In this document: piece by piece, positions 8,022 through 18,421 of the stretch | Layout of the letters: the number at the start of each line of letters is the position of its first letter | Numbering within the stretch: the stretch's first letter is position 1 | Assembly (NCBI RefSeq): GCF_030440515.1 | Contig: NZ_CP076543.1 | Location: 992,001-1,056,000 of the forward strand | DNA length: 64,000 nucleotides | DNA from: Streptomyces xanthophaeus | GTDB taxonomy: Bacteria; Actinomycetota; Actinomycetes; Streptomycetales; Streptomycetaceae | Direction of reading: 5' to 3' | Translations under genes and position numbers: made by a program | Notes under the pieces: model-generated | Told to the model about the DNA's origin: nothing | The model's database searches: none | What the model saw: the letters and a program-made list of their open reading frames with translations, nothing else

Positions 8022-8807
8022 GCGCCTCCCCCCCTCGATCCGCGCCTCACCGAGGACTTGCGCTGCTGGCACATCGCACCGGCAGGCCGCCCGGGATCCG
8101 TCGCACTCACAGGACGCTCGTACTTCGCTGACGGAGACGGCCTGACCGTCCTTCTCCGCGTGTCCGGAGACGACGCCTTGGCCAGCGACGGCGGCACCAC
8201 GGTTTCTCGCTTGGCCGATGCCGGAGTCGACGTCTGGGGCCCAACCCGAGCAGCGACCGCCTGGACCGAGACACTCAGCGCATTCCGCCTCAGCGAAGTG
8301 GACGGACGAATCGTTGGCCGCCGGCCCCTGCAACAGGCGGCGACGCTCGTATCGGACATCAGTAGTGCGATGCTGACCACCGACGGGCTGCGATGGCTCG
8401 CAGCCCCTGACCGGGACAGCAAGCTCGTGCGTCAGTTCTACGCGTACCTCGACGATGCCCGCATCGCCTACGACCGGCGCCCCACCGTGGAGCTCCCCCG
8501 CGGCGCCACGGTACGCCCCACCGCGCGCGTCAACCTGCCCAAGCGAACAGTCCTGGTGCAGGCCGTCGGCGGCTCTGAGCAGGGCCTGGAGCATGCTCTG
8601 TCGCTCGTGCAGCGCATCGAGCGCGCGGACTACGCCTTCGACCAGCGCCTCGTGCTGCTGAAGGGCAACCCCCAAGTCTAGCCCGCCGATCACCTCGACC
8701 TCTTGGCGGACCACACACCAGTCGGGTTCTCCGACCGCATGGACGCGGTCACCCGATTCCTCAAAGAGGGCACTCCACTGGAGCGCCCCGTCACATCGGA
8801 GCCGTAG
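8018..8807 (+). pseudogene. DUF1828-like gene broken by C7 frameshift and in-frame TAG
   Basis: The body reads GRSYFADGDGLTVLLRVSGD and TVSRLADAGVDVWGPTRAA, the pattern of DUF1828 proteins, followed by a C-terminal region like that often paired with it. The natural start is ATG at 8018, overlapping the previous stop, but seven C residues (8028-8034) throw it out of frame; six would give MSASPLDPRLTEDLRCW in frame. Without that repair only a TTG at 8058 is available. A TAG at 8679-8681 then interrupts the same frame, which continues sensibly for 41 codons (ADHLDLLADHTPVGFSDRMD) to a second TAG at 8805. Both could be sequencing errors or true decay. The intact part is 8058-8681. Function unknown. 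Confidence 0.6.
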
Positions 8808-9230
8808 GCTTCCCGCTCTCACACGACGTTTCCAGCTCCGCCCGGCGAAGAGGACCGGCCGAGCAATGTCTTGTCACTTGTGCACAACACCCGCCGCGCA
8901 CTAACCCGCCCCCCCTCATCCATGGATCGCAGACCCCGGCCGGGTTCGCCGCCAGGGTGGTGGGAGGCGACGGCCCGGCGGCGACCACCATCGCCCTTGA
9001 CTACCAAGAGGCGGCGACGTAACCGGCAACCAGATCTAACTACTCGTCAGTAAAGTCAGCAAAAGGTCAGCATTCGTCCGACCAAACCTGGTTACAGCCT
9101 GCGACACATGAGACTCGACCGTCGGCGCCGAAGGCTCTCGCCCCGCATTCGACAGCCTCCCCTGCGAAACCAAAACCGGAGGGCCGGGCACGATTACCAC
9201 ACCCAGCCCTCGCGCGCACAAACCAGCAGG
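8808..9230. other. Gene-poor gap with short direct repeats
   Basis: 423 bases between the broken DUF1828-like gene and the pirin stop. GC content drops near 9020-9120. No gene was recognised. The only structure seen is a run of three GTCAG repeats at 9046-9070, listed separately. Confidence 0.5.
9046..9072 (+). repeat. Three short GTCAG direct repeats in AT-richer DNA
   Basis: GTCAG occurs at 9046-9050, 9055-9059 and 9066-9070, the last two followed by CA. The spacing is near one helical turn. Repeats like this can be arm-type integrase or protein-binding sites, and the position at the edge of a decayed patch is suggestive, but no integrase or duplicated core site is present. Confidence 0.35.
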
Positions 9231-10196
9231 TCAACGCACCCTTCCTCGCGCCTTCAGGTGGGTTGGGGGAAGCTCTGGGGCCGGAATCGGAGGGCCGTCG
9301 TAGCCCTTCACCTCACCGAATCGCGACCCGTTCATCCAGTCTTCTCGGGCCTGCGCGATATCATCGTGTGACCGTCCGATCCAGTTCCAGAACATCACGA
9401 TCTCCTCCTCGAACGGCTCGCCGCCCAGGAGCATCAGGCTCGCGTCCGAGGTCGCCCGCAGGGGGAGTTCGGTGCGGCCGCAGCCGAGGTAGAGCATCGA
9501 GCCCGGGAGGACCGGGACGCCGTCGACGTGGGCCTCGCCCGACATCGACAGGACCGCGTACTCGAAGTCCGGGTCCAGCGGGAGCCGGGTCTCGGTGCCC
9601 GACGCGAGGGTCAGGTCCGCTCCCACGATCGGGCTGTACGCCGTGCCCGGCGAGGTGGCCGTGTCCAGGGTGCCCAGGATGACCGTCGCCGTCAGGCCCG
9701 GGGCCGTCACCCGCGGGAGGTCGGCGTGGTGCTGGAAGTGCGGTTCCACGTTGCGGTGGGCGTCCGGCAGGGCCACCCACAGCTGGGCGCCGTGCAGGAA
9801 GCGGGCGTGCGGGCGCGGGCTCTCCTCCGAGTGGCTGATGCCGCGGCCGGAGGTCATCAGGCCCAGCTCCCGGGGCCGGATCGTCTCCAGGCTGCCGACG
9901 CTGTCGCGGTGCAGCACCTCGCCCTCGTGCAGCCAGCTCACCGTCTGCAGCCCGGAGTGCGGGTGCGGCGCGACCTGCATGCCGGGCTCGTCGGCGATGT
10001 CGTCCGGGCCGTAGTGGTCCACGAAGCACCAGGCGCCCACCATGCGGCGGCCCAGGTTGGGCAGGAGTCGGCGGACCTCGGTGGACTCTCCGAGCTTGAC
10101 CGTGCGCGGGCTGAGGAGCTCGCGCACCGGTTCGGCCACGACGAAGCCGCGGCCGCCGCAGGCGGAGAGAGCGGGCTGGCGATCGAGATTGCTCAT
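9231..10196 (-). CDS. Pirin-family bicupin protein
   Basis: A 321-residue pirin. The N-terminal cupin carries the metal-binding pattern HPHSGLQTV (His78, His80), with His122 in GRGISHSEE completing the set; the second cupin (residues about 180-270) lacks metal ligands as usual. Bacterial pirins are iron-binding proteins; some act as quercetin 2,3-dioxygenases and some bind other proteins. The start ATG at 10196 gives the expected length. No strong ribosome site is visible. The gene is divergent from the TPR gene, with about 105 bases between them. Confidence 0.9.
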   Translation of the reverse strand: MSNLDRQPALSACGGRGFVVAEPVRELLSPRTVKLGESTEVRRLLPNLGRRMVGAWCFVDHYGPDDIADEPGMQVAPHPHSGLQTVSWLHEGEVLHRDSVGSLETIRPRELGLMTSGRGISHSEESPRPHARFLHGAQLWVALPDAHRNVEPHFQHHADLPRVTAPGLTATVILGTLDTATSPGTAYSPIVGADLTLASGTETRLPLDPDFEYAVLSMSGEAHVDGVPVLPGSMLYLGCGRTELPLRATSDASLMLLGGEPFEEEIVMFWNWIGRSHDDIAQAREDWMNGSRFGEVKGYDGPPIPAPELPPTHLKARGRVR

Positions 10197-10301
10197 GTGG
10201 ACAACCTAGCCCCGAGGCGGTACCGGCGGAGGGCGGAATGTTCCACCGCCAAGGCGTGTTGGAGGGGTCGGACAGATCACCTGAACGGCGGAAGGGACGC
10301 G

Positions 10302-10652
10302 ATGAACGCGCCGACGACGTACTTCGAGCACGGGACGGCAGCCGAGCGCTGGGCGCGCGCCCAGCTCTTCTTCGACGCGAAGGAGTACGCGACGGCCGCC
10401 CGCATCCTGGAGGCGCTGGCGGTCGAGGCCCCCGAGCAGCTGGCGCCCCGGCTGCTGCTGGCCCGCGCCTACTACCACTCCGCCCAGCTCTCCCGGGCCG
10501 AGGGCGAGCTCCGGGCCATCCTGGAACGCTGGCCGGTGGAGGACTACGCACAGCTGATGCTCGGTCGCACCCTGGAGCGTCTCGGCCGGGCCGCCGAGGC
10601 CCGTCCGCACCTGCGGATGGCTGCCGCCATGGCGGGAGAGTTCCCCGAGTAG
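10302..10652 (+). CDS. Small tetratricopeptide-repeat protein
   Basis: A 116-residue, all-helical protein with about three TPR units: ERWARAQLFFDAKEYATAAR, then APRLLLARAYYHSAQLSRAE, then AQLMLGRTLERLGRAAEARP. TPR units bind other proteins; the partner is unknown. ATG at 10302 follows GGAAGGGA at good spacing. It is divergent from pirin, and this pirin-TPR neighbourhood is common in streptomycetes, so a shared role is possible but unproved. Confidence 0.82.
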   Translation: MNAPTTYFEHGTAAERWARAQLFFDAKEYATAARILEALAVEAPEQLAPRLLLARAYYHSAQLSRAEGELRAILERWPVEDYAQLMLGRTLERLGRAAEARPHLRMAAAMAGEFPE

Positions 10653-10713
10653 GGCGCCGCCCGGCCCCGCACATGCGGGGTCGGGCCTCCGGCTCGGATA
10701 GCCTGGGGCCCAT

Positions 10714-11916
10714 ATGAACCGCCTCACCACACCCTTCGGCTCCTACGAGCTCACCCGTTTCCCCGAGGACCCGCGCGACCGGCTCCGCGCCTGGGACGCC
10801 GCCGACGAGTACCTGCTGCGCCACCTCGACTCCGGTACGGGGGAACGCGGCCCGGTGGACCTGGCCGCCGCCGGCCGGATCGTCGTGCTCGGGGACCGCT
10901 GGGGGACGCTGACGACGGCGCTCGCCGCGTACCACCCGACGCAGATCACCGACTCCGCGCTCACCCGTGCCGCCACCGCCGCGAACCTGGACCGGGCCGG
11001 CATCGGGACGTCCAAGTCGACGGTGACCCTGCTGACCACCCAGGACCCGCCGCCCGAGCGGATCGACGTCCTGCTGGTGCGCGTGCCCAAGAGCCTGGCG
11101 CTGCTGGAGGACCAGCTGTACCGGCTGGCCCCGCACGTGCACGCGGGCACCGTCGTCGTCGGCACCGGCATGGTCAAGGAGATCCACACCTCCACGCTGC
11201 GGCTCTTCGAGAAGATCCTCGGCCCGACGAAGACCTCGCTCGCGGAGAAGAAGGCACGGCTGATCTTCTGCACGCCGGGCACCCCCGGGGCGACCCGCCC
11301 CACGTCCGCCGGGCCCTGGCCGCTGACGTACACGGTGGACGAGGACGCCGGGTCGGCCTCCGGCCTGTCCGTCGTGAACCACGCCGGGATCTTCTGCGCC
11401 GACCGGCTCGACGTCGGCACCCGCTTCTTCCTGCAGAACCTGCCGACCAACACCGACGGTGCCCGGGTCGTGGACCTGGGCTGCGGCAACGGCGTCGTCG
11501 GCACGGCCGTCCAGGCCCATGACCCGGACGCCGAGGTCGTGTTCACCGACGAGTCCTACCAGGCGGTCGCCTCGGCGCGGGCGACCTACCGGGCGAACAT
11601 CCGCGAGGGCCGGCGCACCGCCGAGTTCCACGTCGGCGACGGGGTCGCGATGGTCTCCCCCGCCTCCGTGGACCTGGTGCTGAGCAACCCGCCCTTCCAC
11701 TCCCACCAGGCCACGACGGACGCGACGGCGCTGCGGATGTTCGCGCAGTCGCGCAAGGTGCTGCGCCCGGGCGGCGAGCTGTGGATCGTCGCCAACCGGC
11801 ACATGGGCTACCACACCCATCTGCGCCGGCTGTTCGGCAACAGCGAAGTCGTCGCGAGCGAGCCGAAGTTCGTGGTCCTGCGGGCGGTCAAGCAGGATCG
11901 CCCGCGGCCCATGTGA
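10714..11916 (+). CDS. Class I SAM methyltransferase, RlmG/RsmC-like
   Basis: A 400-residue protein with the two-half layout of RlmG/RsmC rRNA guanine-N2 methyltransferases. The N-terminal half is a degenerate methyltransferase-like domain. The C-terminal half has the SAM motif VVDLGCGNGVVGTA at about residue 250 and the N6/N2-methylase motif NPPFHSHQ near residue 325, followed by LRPGGELWIVANRHMGYH. The likely substrate is a guanine in 16S or 23S rRNA; which one cannot be told from sequence. ATG at 10714 starts just after a region poor in ribosome-site sequence. Confidence 0.85.
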   Translation: MNRLTTPFGSYELTRFPEDPRDRLRAWDAADEYLLRHLDSGTGERGPVDLAAAGRIVVLGDRWGTLTTALAAYHPTQITDSALTRAATAANLDRAGIGTSKSTVTLLTTQDPPPERIDVLLVRVPKSLALLEDQLYRLAPHVHAGTVVVGTGMVKEIHTSTLRLFEKILGPTKTSLAEKKARLIFCTPGTPGATRPTSAGPWPLTYTVDEDAGSASGLSVVNHAGIFCADRLDVGTRFFLQNLPTNTDGARVVDLGCGNGVVGTAVQAHDPDAEVVFTDESYQAVASARATYRANIREGRRTAEFHVGDGVAMVSPASVDLVLSNPPFHSHQATTDATALRMFAQSRKVLRPGGELWIVANRHMGYHTHLRRLFGNSEVVASEPKFVVLRAVKQDRPRPM

Positions 11917-11931
11917 CCTGCCGGTAGCTCC

Positions 11932-11937
11932 TACACT
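11932..11937 (+). promoter_or_regulatory. Leaderless -10 box for MerR gene
   Basis: TACACT lies seven bases before the GTG at 11945, so transcription would begin at or next to the start codon. No ribosome site is present, which fits a leaderless mRNA. No convincing -35 box was found. Confidence 0.5.
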
Positions 11938-11944
11938 CTGGCGC

Positions 11945-12787
11945 GTGAGCAGCCAGGTGGAGGACGGAAGCGGTGGCGGGCGCTACCGCCGCGAGGACGT
12001 GGCCCGGGCGGCCGGCGTCAAGGTGCGCAACCTGCGCTACTACCAGGAGCGCGGGCTGCTGCCGCCACCGCGCCGGGAGGGCCGGATCGCCTGGTACTCC
12101 GACGATCACCTGACCCGGCTGCGGCTGATCAGCGATCTGCTGGGGCGCGGCTACACGGTCAACGGCATCGCCGAGCTGCTGCACGCGTGGGAGCAGGGTG
12201 GCGGACTGTCCCAACTGCTTGGCCTGGAACGGGAGATGACCCGGGACTGGGTCCAGGAGGAGCCGGTGACGCTCTCCCGCGGCGAACTGCGGGAGCTGTT
12301 CGGTCCGACGGCGACCGCCGCGGACACCCGGCGCGCGGCGGAGCTCGGCTACGTGACGATCGACGGGGACCTGGTCACGTACCCGAACCGCCGGCTGCTG
12401 GAGTCGACGCTGGCGCTGGTGCGGCAGGGGGTGCCGCTCGCCGAGATCCTGGATGCCGGGGAATTCGTACAGGCACAGGCGGCGGCGGTCGCGGACCGGT
12501 TCGTGGGGCTGTTCCGGCGGTACGTGATCGACGCGGCGGGCACGCACGGCTCAGCGGGCATGGACGGCGCGGCGGGCACGGACGACTCGGCGGGCTCGCC
12601 TGGCGCGGACGGCCCCGCGGGCACGGAGGGTCTGGAGCGACTTTCGGCCACGCAGCTGCAGCACATCACGGCGGCGGTGGCGGCTCTGCGACCGGTGGCC
12701 GGTGAGGTGGTGGCCACGGAGTTCGCGCGGGCGATGGCCCGGCGGGTGGACACGGAGGTCGCCGAACTGCTGCGTACGGAGCAGTAG
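11945..12787 (+). CDS. MerR-family transcriptional regulator
   Basis: A 280-residue regulator with a MerR winged helix at residues 14-82: YRREDVARAAGVKVRNLRYY, then LPPPRREGRIAWYSDDHLTR. The following region has the dimerising helix and an effector domain with no metal-binding cysteines, so it belongs to the drug- or small-molecule-sensing branch. Residues about 199-231 form a Gly/Ala/Asp-rich linker with repeated G-x-x-like triplets, absent from most MerR proteins, before a helical C-terminus. GTG at 11945 is probably leaderless. Confidence 0.87.
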   Translation: MSSQVEDGSGGGRYRREDVARAAGVKVRNLRYYQERGLLPPPRREGRIAWYSDDHLTRLRLISDLLGRGYTVNGIAELLHAWEQGGGLSQLLGLEREMTRDWVQEEPVTLSRGELRELFGPTATAADTRRAAELGYVTIDGDLVTYPNRRLLESTLALVRQGVPLAEILDAGEFVQAQAAAVADRFVGLFRRYVIDAAGTHGSAGMDGAAGTDDSAGSPGADGPAGTEGLERLSATQLQHITAAVAALRPVAGEVVATEFARAMARRVDTEVAELLRTEQ

Positions 12788-12818
12788 GAGTCGGCTCAAA
12801 GGGTGCACTCGCACAACC

Positions 12819-12847
12819 TTGCCAACCCCCATTGGCACTCTTACATT
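12819..12847 (+). promoter_or_regulatory. Promoter of the DUF6230 operon
   Basis: TTGCCA (12819-12824) and TACATT (12842-12847) are separated by 17 bases, a good fit to a housekeeping sigma promoter. An inverted repeat, TGCCAA (12820-12825) and TTGGCA (12832-12837), overlaps the -35 region and may be an operator. Confidence 0.55.
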
Positions 12848-12894
12848 CAACTCGTCGGTAACAACGGTGCACAGCCGATATAAGGGACGTTCTC

Positions 12895-14629
<1,735 letters not shown>

Positions 14630-14649
14630 CCCGCTGCGCCCCCGTTCGA

Positions 14650-14687
14650 ACCCGCCCGGTCCCCGAGGAATCCGGGACCGGGCGGGT
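14650..14687 (+). terminator. GC-rich hairpin terminator after DUF6230 operon
   Basis: Thirteen-base perfect stem: CCCGCCCGGTCCC (14651-14663) and GGGACCGGGCGGG (14674-14686), extended by an A-T pair, with a ten-base loop. No T-run follows, as is usual in streptomycetes. It lies 21 bases after the last gene of the operon. Confidence 0.75.
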
Positions 14688-14778
14688 CGGCGACCGGCCG
14701 CATCCAGGAGCATGCCTGCTTCTCCGAACTGGGCCTCCTGACCCGGCGGCTGGAAGCCGACTGCTTCGGACGTCTCGG

Positions 14779-14784
14779 TAGAGT
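14779..14784 (+). promoter_or_regulatory. Leaderless -10 box
   Basis: TAGAGT lies exactly seven bases before the ATG at 14792, with no ribosome site, indicating a leaderless transcript. Confidence 0.5.
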
Positions 14785-14791
14785 CTGGGCA

Positions 14792-15067
14792 ATGACAGGA
14801 AACCGGGGCCGCTGGCCAAAGATCGGTCAGGACAGTGGCATCGAGGACGTGACGCTCCTCATCCTGGAATGGCTGGGTGAGCAGGGCGTGAACGCCATGA
14901 TCAGGGTGGACGCCGAGAGGGTGGCCGACAACGCGCCGGCCTGGACGTTCGCCGCCAGTGGGGGTCCCCTGGAGCATGGCATGCGTGCCGATGGGAGGAC
15001 TGTGCAGCAATGCATGTCCACAGCCCTGTCTCAGCTGCGCGAGGCCGGGCTGCCGGTTCCGTTTTGA
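14792..15067 (+). CDS. Small hypothetical protein
   Basis: A 91-residue acidic protein without membrane segments. It has an N-terminal helical part (IEDVTLLILEWLGEQGVNAM) and a central strand pair (APAWTFAASGGPL), ending AGLPVPF. No family is recognised. It is probably translated from a leaderless message. It stands alone between a terminator and a weakly coding gap. Confidence 0.6.
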   Translation: MTGNRGRWPKIGQDSGIEDVTLLILEWLGEQGVNAMIRVDAERVADNAPAWTFAASGGPLEHGMRADGRTVQQCMSTALSQLREAGLPVPF

Positions 15068-15454
15068 TCTCCGTCTTCGCTCGCCCATGGCTGCGATCAT
15101 GAAGTTGGTCTCGGCGACCACCATGTGGCCCGGTTCCATCCTCGCCATCCGCGCTTCCAACCGGGCGACCAGTGCCGCATCAGGCAACGTCAGCCGCCGT
15201 TCTTGGTCGAGGCCGACTGTCGGGTGGTGACCTCGGAAGTCGCCGAGGCGGTAGCAGCCGTTTCCGCGGGGCTGGGGTCGGGCGACGTCGGATCTGGCGA
15301 CGCTCTTCCGTAGGCGGTTGTCGTCGGCGCGGCGTACTGGCGGAACCACCTCAGTGAGATGAGTGACCGTCACTTCTTGTCGGCGGCCGGGCCGAACGCC
15401 CCCGAGCGGAAAATGCGTTGCCGTCACGGGCTCGGACGGACGAAGCTCGCCGAC
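15068..15454. other. Gap with a possible reverse-strand remnant
   Basis: 387 bases between the small hypothetical gene and the DUF2087 gene. On the minus strand, about 15090-15215, a protein-like stretch reads LTLPDAALVARLEARMARME and then GHMVVAETNFMIAAMG, without start or stop. It may be a gene remnant of unknown family. A plus-strand ATG at 15359 could extend the DUF2087 gene. Confidence 0.3.
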
Positions 15455-15778
15455 ATGTCCCAGAGCACCGAACACCAGCCCACGCAGTCCGCCGCCGCCC
15501 CGCACCCGCGCCCGGCACGACGGGACGTCTCCGACCTCTTCTCCGGTGGCCGCCTCACCGTGATCCCGCGCAAGGTCGCCCGGCGCGAGCAGTTGCTCGA
15601 CCACCTCGCGCAGACCCTCTTCACCGCGGACCGGGAGTACACGGAGCCCGAGGTGAACGATGCGCTGCGGACCGTGCACGAGGACTGCTCGGCGCTGCGG
15701 CGCTATCTGATCACCTCGGGCAAGCTCACGCGGACCCGTGACGGACGTACCTACCGGCGGGCAATGACCACCCGGTAG
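15455..15778 (+). CDS. DUF2087 domain protein
   Basis: A 107-residue basic protein. The DUF2087 domain fills residues about 30-105: LFSGGRLTVIPRKVARREQL, DHLAQTLFTADREYTEPEVN and CSALRRYLITSGKLTRTRDG, ending with the family's Y-R-R close. These are winged-helix-like domains, often fused to ArsR regulators or alone, probably binding nucleic acid. ATG at 15455 has no strong ribosome site; an in-frame ATG at 15359 would add 32 residues. Its last 28 bases overlap the convergent phosphoesterase gene. Confidence 0.75.
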   Translation: MSQSTEHQPTQSAAAPHPRPARRDVSDLFSGGRLTVIPRKVARREQLLDHLAQTLFTADREYTEPEVNDALRTVHEDCSALRRYLITSGKLTRTRDGRTYRRAMTTR

Positions 15779-16527
15779 TGCGTCGTCAGCCGGCCGTCGT
15801 CGCCGATCACGTGGAAGGCGACGGCCGGCGGCTCGTCGAGGTGCACGTGCTCGGAGGACCCGGTCGGCGCCTCCCAGGGCAGCCGGAGCGTGGAGACCAC
15901 CCCGGGCGCGACGAGCACCGGCCGGCCCGCGAAGGTGGTGGCCGCGGCGGTGTGCGCGTGCCCGCACAGGAAAGCGGTCAGGTGCGGGTGCCGCTCGGCG
16001 AGGGTGGCGAGCCGCTCCTCCCCGAACTGGCGGATCTCGTCCACGTACGGCGTGTTGAGCGGTACCGGCGGGTGGTGGAAGGCGACCAGGACCGGGATCT
16101 TCTGCGGGGTGTCGGTCAGTACGCCGTCCAGCCAGGCCAGGGTGGACTCCTCCAGGAAGCCGTGGTGCTCGCCGGGAACGGACGAGTCGCACACGGCGAG
16201 GACGAAGCCCTCGCCACGCAGCACCTGGTCGACGGGCCCGCCGGCGAGGGACTCCCCCGGGGACCCCTCCCCCAGCAGGCCGCGCCGGAAGGCGGCGCGC
16301 TCGTCGTGGTTGCCGGGACAGACCACCAGGGGGTGACGCGAGCGCAGGAGCTTGGCGGCCTCCTCGTACTCGGCGTCCTCGGCGTGGTCGGCTATGTCCC
16401 CGCTCACGAGTACGGCGTCCAGGTCGTACGGAAGGGCGTCGAGGTACTCCATGACGGCGCGGGTGCGGTCGGCCGCGCGCCGGTCACCGTCGAGATGGAC
16501 GTCGCTGAGGTGGGCGATCACGATCAC
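15751..16527 (-). CDS. Calcineurin-like metallophosphoesterase (CpdA-type)
   Basis: A 258-residue soluble phosphodiesterase with the full metal-binding set in order: LSDVHLDG (Asp9, His11), VSGDIAD, CPGNHDE, AFHHPP and CGHAHT. It matches class III cyclic-nucleotide phosphodiesterases such as CpdA, which hydrolyse 3',5'-cAMP, though members act on varied phosphodiesters. The ATG at 16527 gives MIVIAHLSDVHLD, the normal family start, after GAAGGAGAC. It ends inside the DUF2087 gene by 28 bases, tail to tail. Confidence 0.88.
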   Translation of the reverse strand: MIVIAHLSDVHLDGDRRAADRTRAVMEYLDALPYDLDAVLVSGDIADHAEDAEYEEAAKLLRSRHPLVVCPGNHDERAAFRRGLLGEGSPGESLAGGPVDQVLRGEGFVLAVCDSSVPGEHHGFLEESTLAWLDGVLTDTPQKIPVLVAFHHPPVPLNTPYVDEIRQFGEERLATLAERHPHLTAFLCGHAHTAAATTFAGRPVLVAPGVVSTLRLPWEAPTGSSEHVHLDEPPAVAFHVIGDDGRLTTHYRVVIARR

Positions 16528-16617
16528 GTGCGGTGTCTCCTTCGTCTCTGGTCAAGAGAGGGTGGGCACCCATTCAACACGCCGAACCACCGCCCGCCCG
16601 CTGCGGGTTGCCGGCCC

Positions 16618-18378
16618 TCAGCCGGTGCTGCGCGGCCGTGCGCGGCGCGTCAGCACCCACCCGGCGGCCGTGAGCACGACGGCGCTCGCGGTGAGGGAGG
16701 CCACGGCCACTCCGGTGGAGGCGAGTGCGCCGCCGGCGCCGGGAGCGGTGTGATCGCCGCCGCCGACCGTGGCACCGGCCGAACCGCCGCCGACACTCCC
16801 GGGGGTGCCGGACCTGCCGGATGTCCCGGACGTGCCGTCGGAGCCGCCCGCGCCACCGGAGCCGCCGTCGGAACCACCTGTCGCACTCCCGGCCCAGCCG
16901 GTGGAGCCGGTCGAACCGGTCCCGCCGGTGCCCCCGGTCGTGGCGGATCCGCCGTCGCCCTTGCCTCCCGCCGCGGGGTCCGCGATGGTGACGGTGAGGG
17001 TCGCGGCAGCGGTACGGCCCACGCCGACGTCGTTGCCGAACTCCGCCCGGTAGCGGCGGCCGCTGTCGGAGAGCGCCGCGGTGAACGTGTACGTCGGCGA
17101 GGTGGCGCCCGCCACGGCCTGCCAGGTCCGGCCCGCGTCCGTGCTGACCTGCCAGGCGACGGTGGGCTTCGGGGTTCCCTCGGCCTCGGCCGTGAGCGAG
17201 ACCCGCGAGCCGGCTGCGACCGCCTGGTCCGCCGGGTTCCCGGTGACCTTCGGGGACGTCGCCCGCTCCAGCCGGGTGATCCGGCCGTGGACCGGGTCCG
17301 ATACGAAGACGGCCGCGCCGCCGGGCGCGACGGCGACGGCCGCGCTGCCCAACTGCACGTGCATTCCGGGGAGTACGACCGGCTTCGCGACCTCCTGGAG
17401 GTCGCGGGTGCGGTGGACGGTCAGCTTTCCGTCGTCGTCGCTGCCCGGCTGCGAGGTGTCCCCCGCGTCCTGCCACACGACGAAGGCCTCGTGCGTGGTG
17501 GCGTCGAAACCCGCCGCGCGGGGCATGTCGGTGCCCGCGCCCCGGAGGGTGCCCAGCCGCTTGCCCGCCGCGTCGTGGACGACGACGGAGGTGTCCAGCC
17601 CGACCCACACCGCGCCGGTCTCGGGATCCACCTCCGTGAACCCGCCGAATCCCTCGCCGTCCGGAAGTTCGACGGTCGCGGCGACCTGGAAGGTGGCCGC
17701 GTCGATCCGGTACATCCGGCGGTTGCCGATGTCCGTGAACCACACCGTGCCGCGCGCCGCGTCGACCGCGAACGTGTCCCCGCCCTCCAGCGTGACGGAG
17801 CGCTTCACGGCGGCGGTCGCGGTGTCGACCTCCGACAGTACGGGGCCCTGCGCGACCAGCACCGTCGAGGGGGTGAGCCCGGCGGTGGCGTGGGTGACGG
17901 CCGCACCCGGCACCCACGCGCCCGCCGCGGCTGCGTCGCCGTCCTTCGCGCTGCCGATGCCGCGCAGCGGATAGAAGAACACCGCCCCGTCACCGGGCAG
18001 CGGCGCGAGCAGCTGCCGCACCGCCCGCCGGCCGAGCGTGCCGGTGGGCCCGGGCGCCTGGCCGACGGTGCTGCGCACCCTGCCGTCGGCGGGGTCCAGG
18101 GCGTGCAGTCCGCTCTCGTTCACGTCGGCGGTCTCGGGCAGGTCGTCCGAACCGACGTACAGCTTCTTCGAGTCCGGGTGCAGCAGCAGGTCACGGGGTT
18201 TGCCCGCCGTGGTGAACTGCGCCACCGACCGGTACGCGACAGTGCCCTGCGGTACGTCGGTCCCCTCACCCCCGGCTGCCGCTACGGGACTTCCGGTGGC
18301 TGCCGAGGCCAGTACGAGCGCGAGCGCGGCGGATGCGGCGCCCGCGCGACCGGGAGTGAGGGGGTGTCGGGGTGTCAT
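16618..18378 (-). CDS. Secreted propeller-Ig protein with LASTG sortase signal
   Basis: A 586-residue surface protein. It has a signal peptide (residues 1-35), then a beta-propeller of about 340 residues with SMP/NHL-like blades (PRDLLLHPDSKKLYVGSDD, TFAVDAARGTVWFTD). An Ig-like domain follows (VTGNPADQAVAAGSRVSLTA to GRRYRAEFGN), then a Gly/Ser/Thr-rich linker of about 80 residues. The end is LASTG (552-556), a hydrophobic segment and a basic tail RRARPR, the LAXTG signal used by class E sortases for linkage to the wall. ATG at 18378 follows GAGGAAG. It sits 43 bases behind the neocarzinostatin-like gene and is probably in its iron-controlled transcript. A haem or iron surface role is inferred. 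Confidence 0.82.
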   Translation of the reverse strand: MTPRHPLTPGRAGAASAALALVLASAATGSPVAAAGGEGTDVPQGTVAYRSVAQFTTAGKPRDLLLHPDSKKLYVGSDDLPETADVNESGLHALDPADGRVRSTVGQAPGPTGTLGRRAVRQLLAPLPGDGAVFFYPLRGIGSAKDGDAAAAGAWVPGAAVTHATAGLTPSTVLVAQGPVLSEVDTATAAVKRSVTLEGGDTFAVDAARGTVWFTDIGNRRMYRIDAATFQVAATVELPDGEGFGGFTEVDPETGAVWVGLDTSVVVHDAAGKRLGTLRGAGTDMPRAAGFDATTHEAFVVWQDAGDTSQPGSDDDGKLTVHRTRDLQEVAKPVVLPGMHVQLGSAAVAVAPGGAAVFVSDPVHGRITRLERATSPKVTGNPADQAVAAGSRVSLTAEAEGTPKPTVAWQVSTDAGRTWQAVAGATSPTYTFTAALSDSGRRYRAEFGNDVGVGRTAAATLTVTIADPAAGGKGDGGSATTGGTGGTGSTGSTGWAGSATGGSDGGSGGAGGSDGTSGTSGRSGTPGSVGGGSAGATVGGGDHTAPGAGGALASTGVAVASLTASAVVLTAAGWVLTRRARPRSTG

Positions 18379-18421
18379 GGCTTCCTCGTCGACGGGTCGG
18401 GGAATCGGTCCCGGAGCGGGA

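Noticed and set aside
9361..11820. Very long open frame (about 819 codons) on the minus strand over pirin, TPR and methyltransferase genes
   Set aside because: It runs antisense to three well-supported genes, has no domain and has Arg/Pro/Gly-rich composition typical of shadow frames in high-GC DNA.
15090..15215. Minus-strand protein-like stretch as a gene
   Set aside because: No start, stop or family; retained as a possible remnant only.
16618..17900. Other open frames across the LASTG protein gene
   Set aside because: They are opposite-strand or out-of-frame shadows with Arg/Gly-rich composition; the LASTG frame has a signal peptide, propeller, Ig domain and sorting signal.
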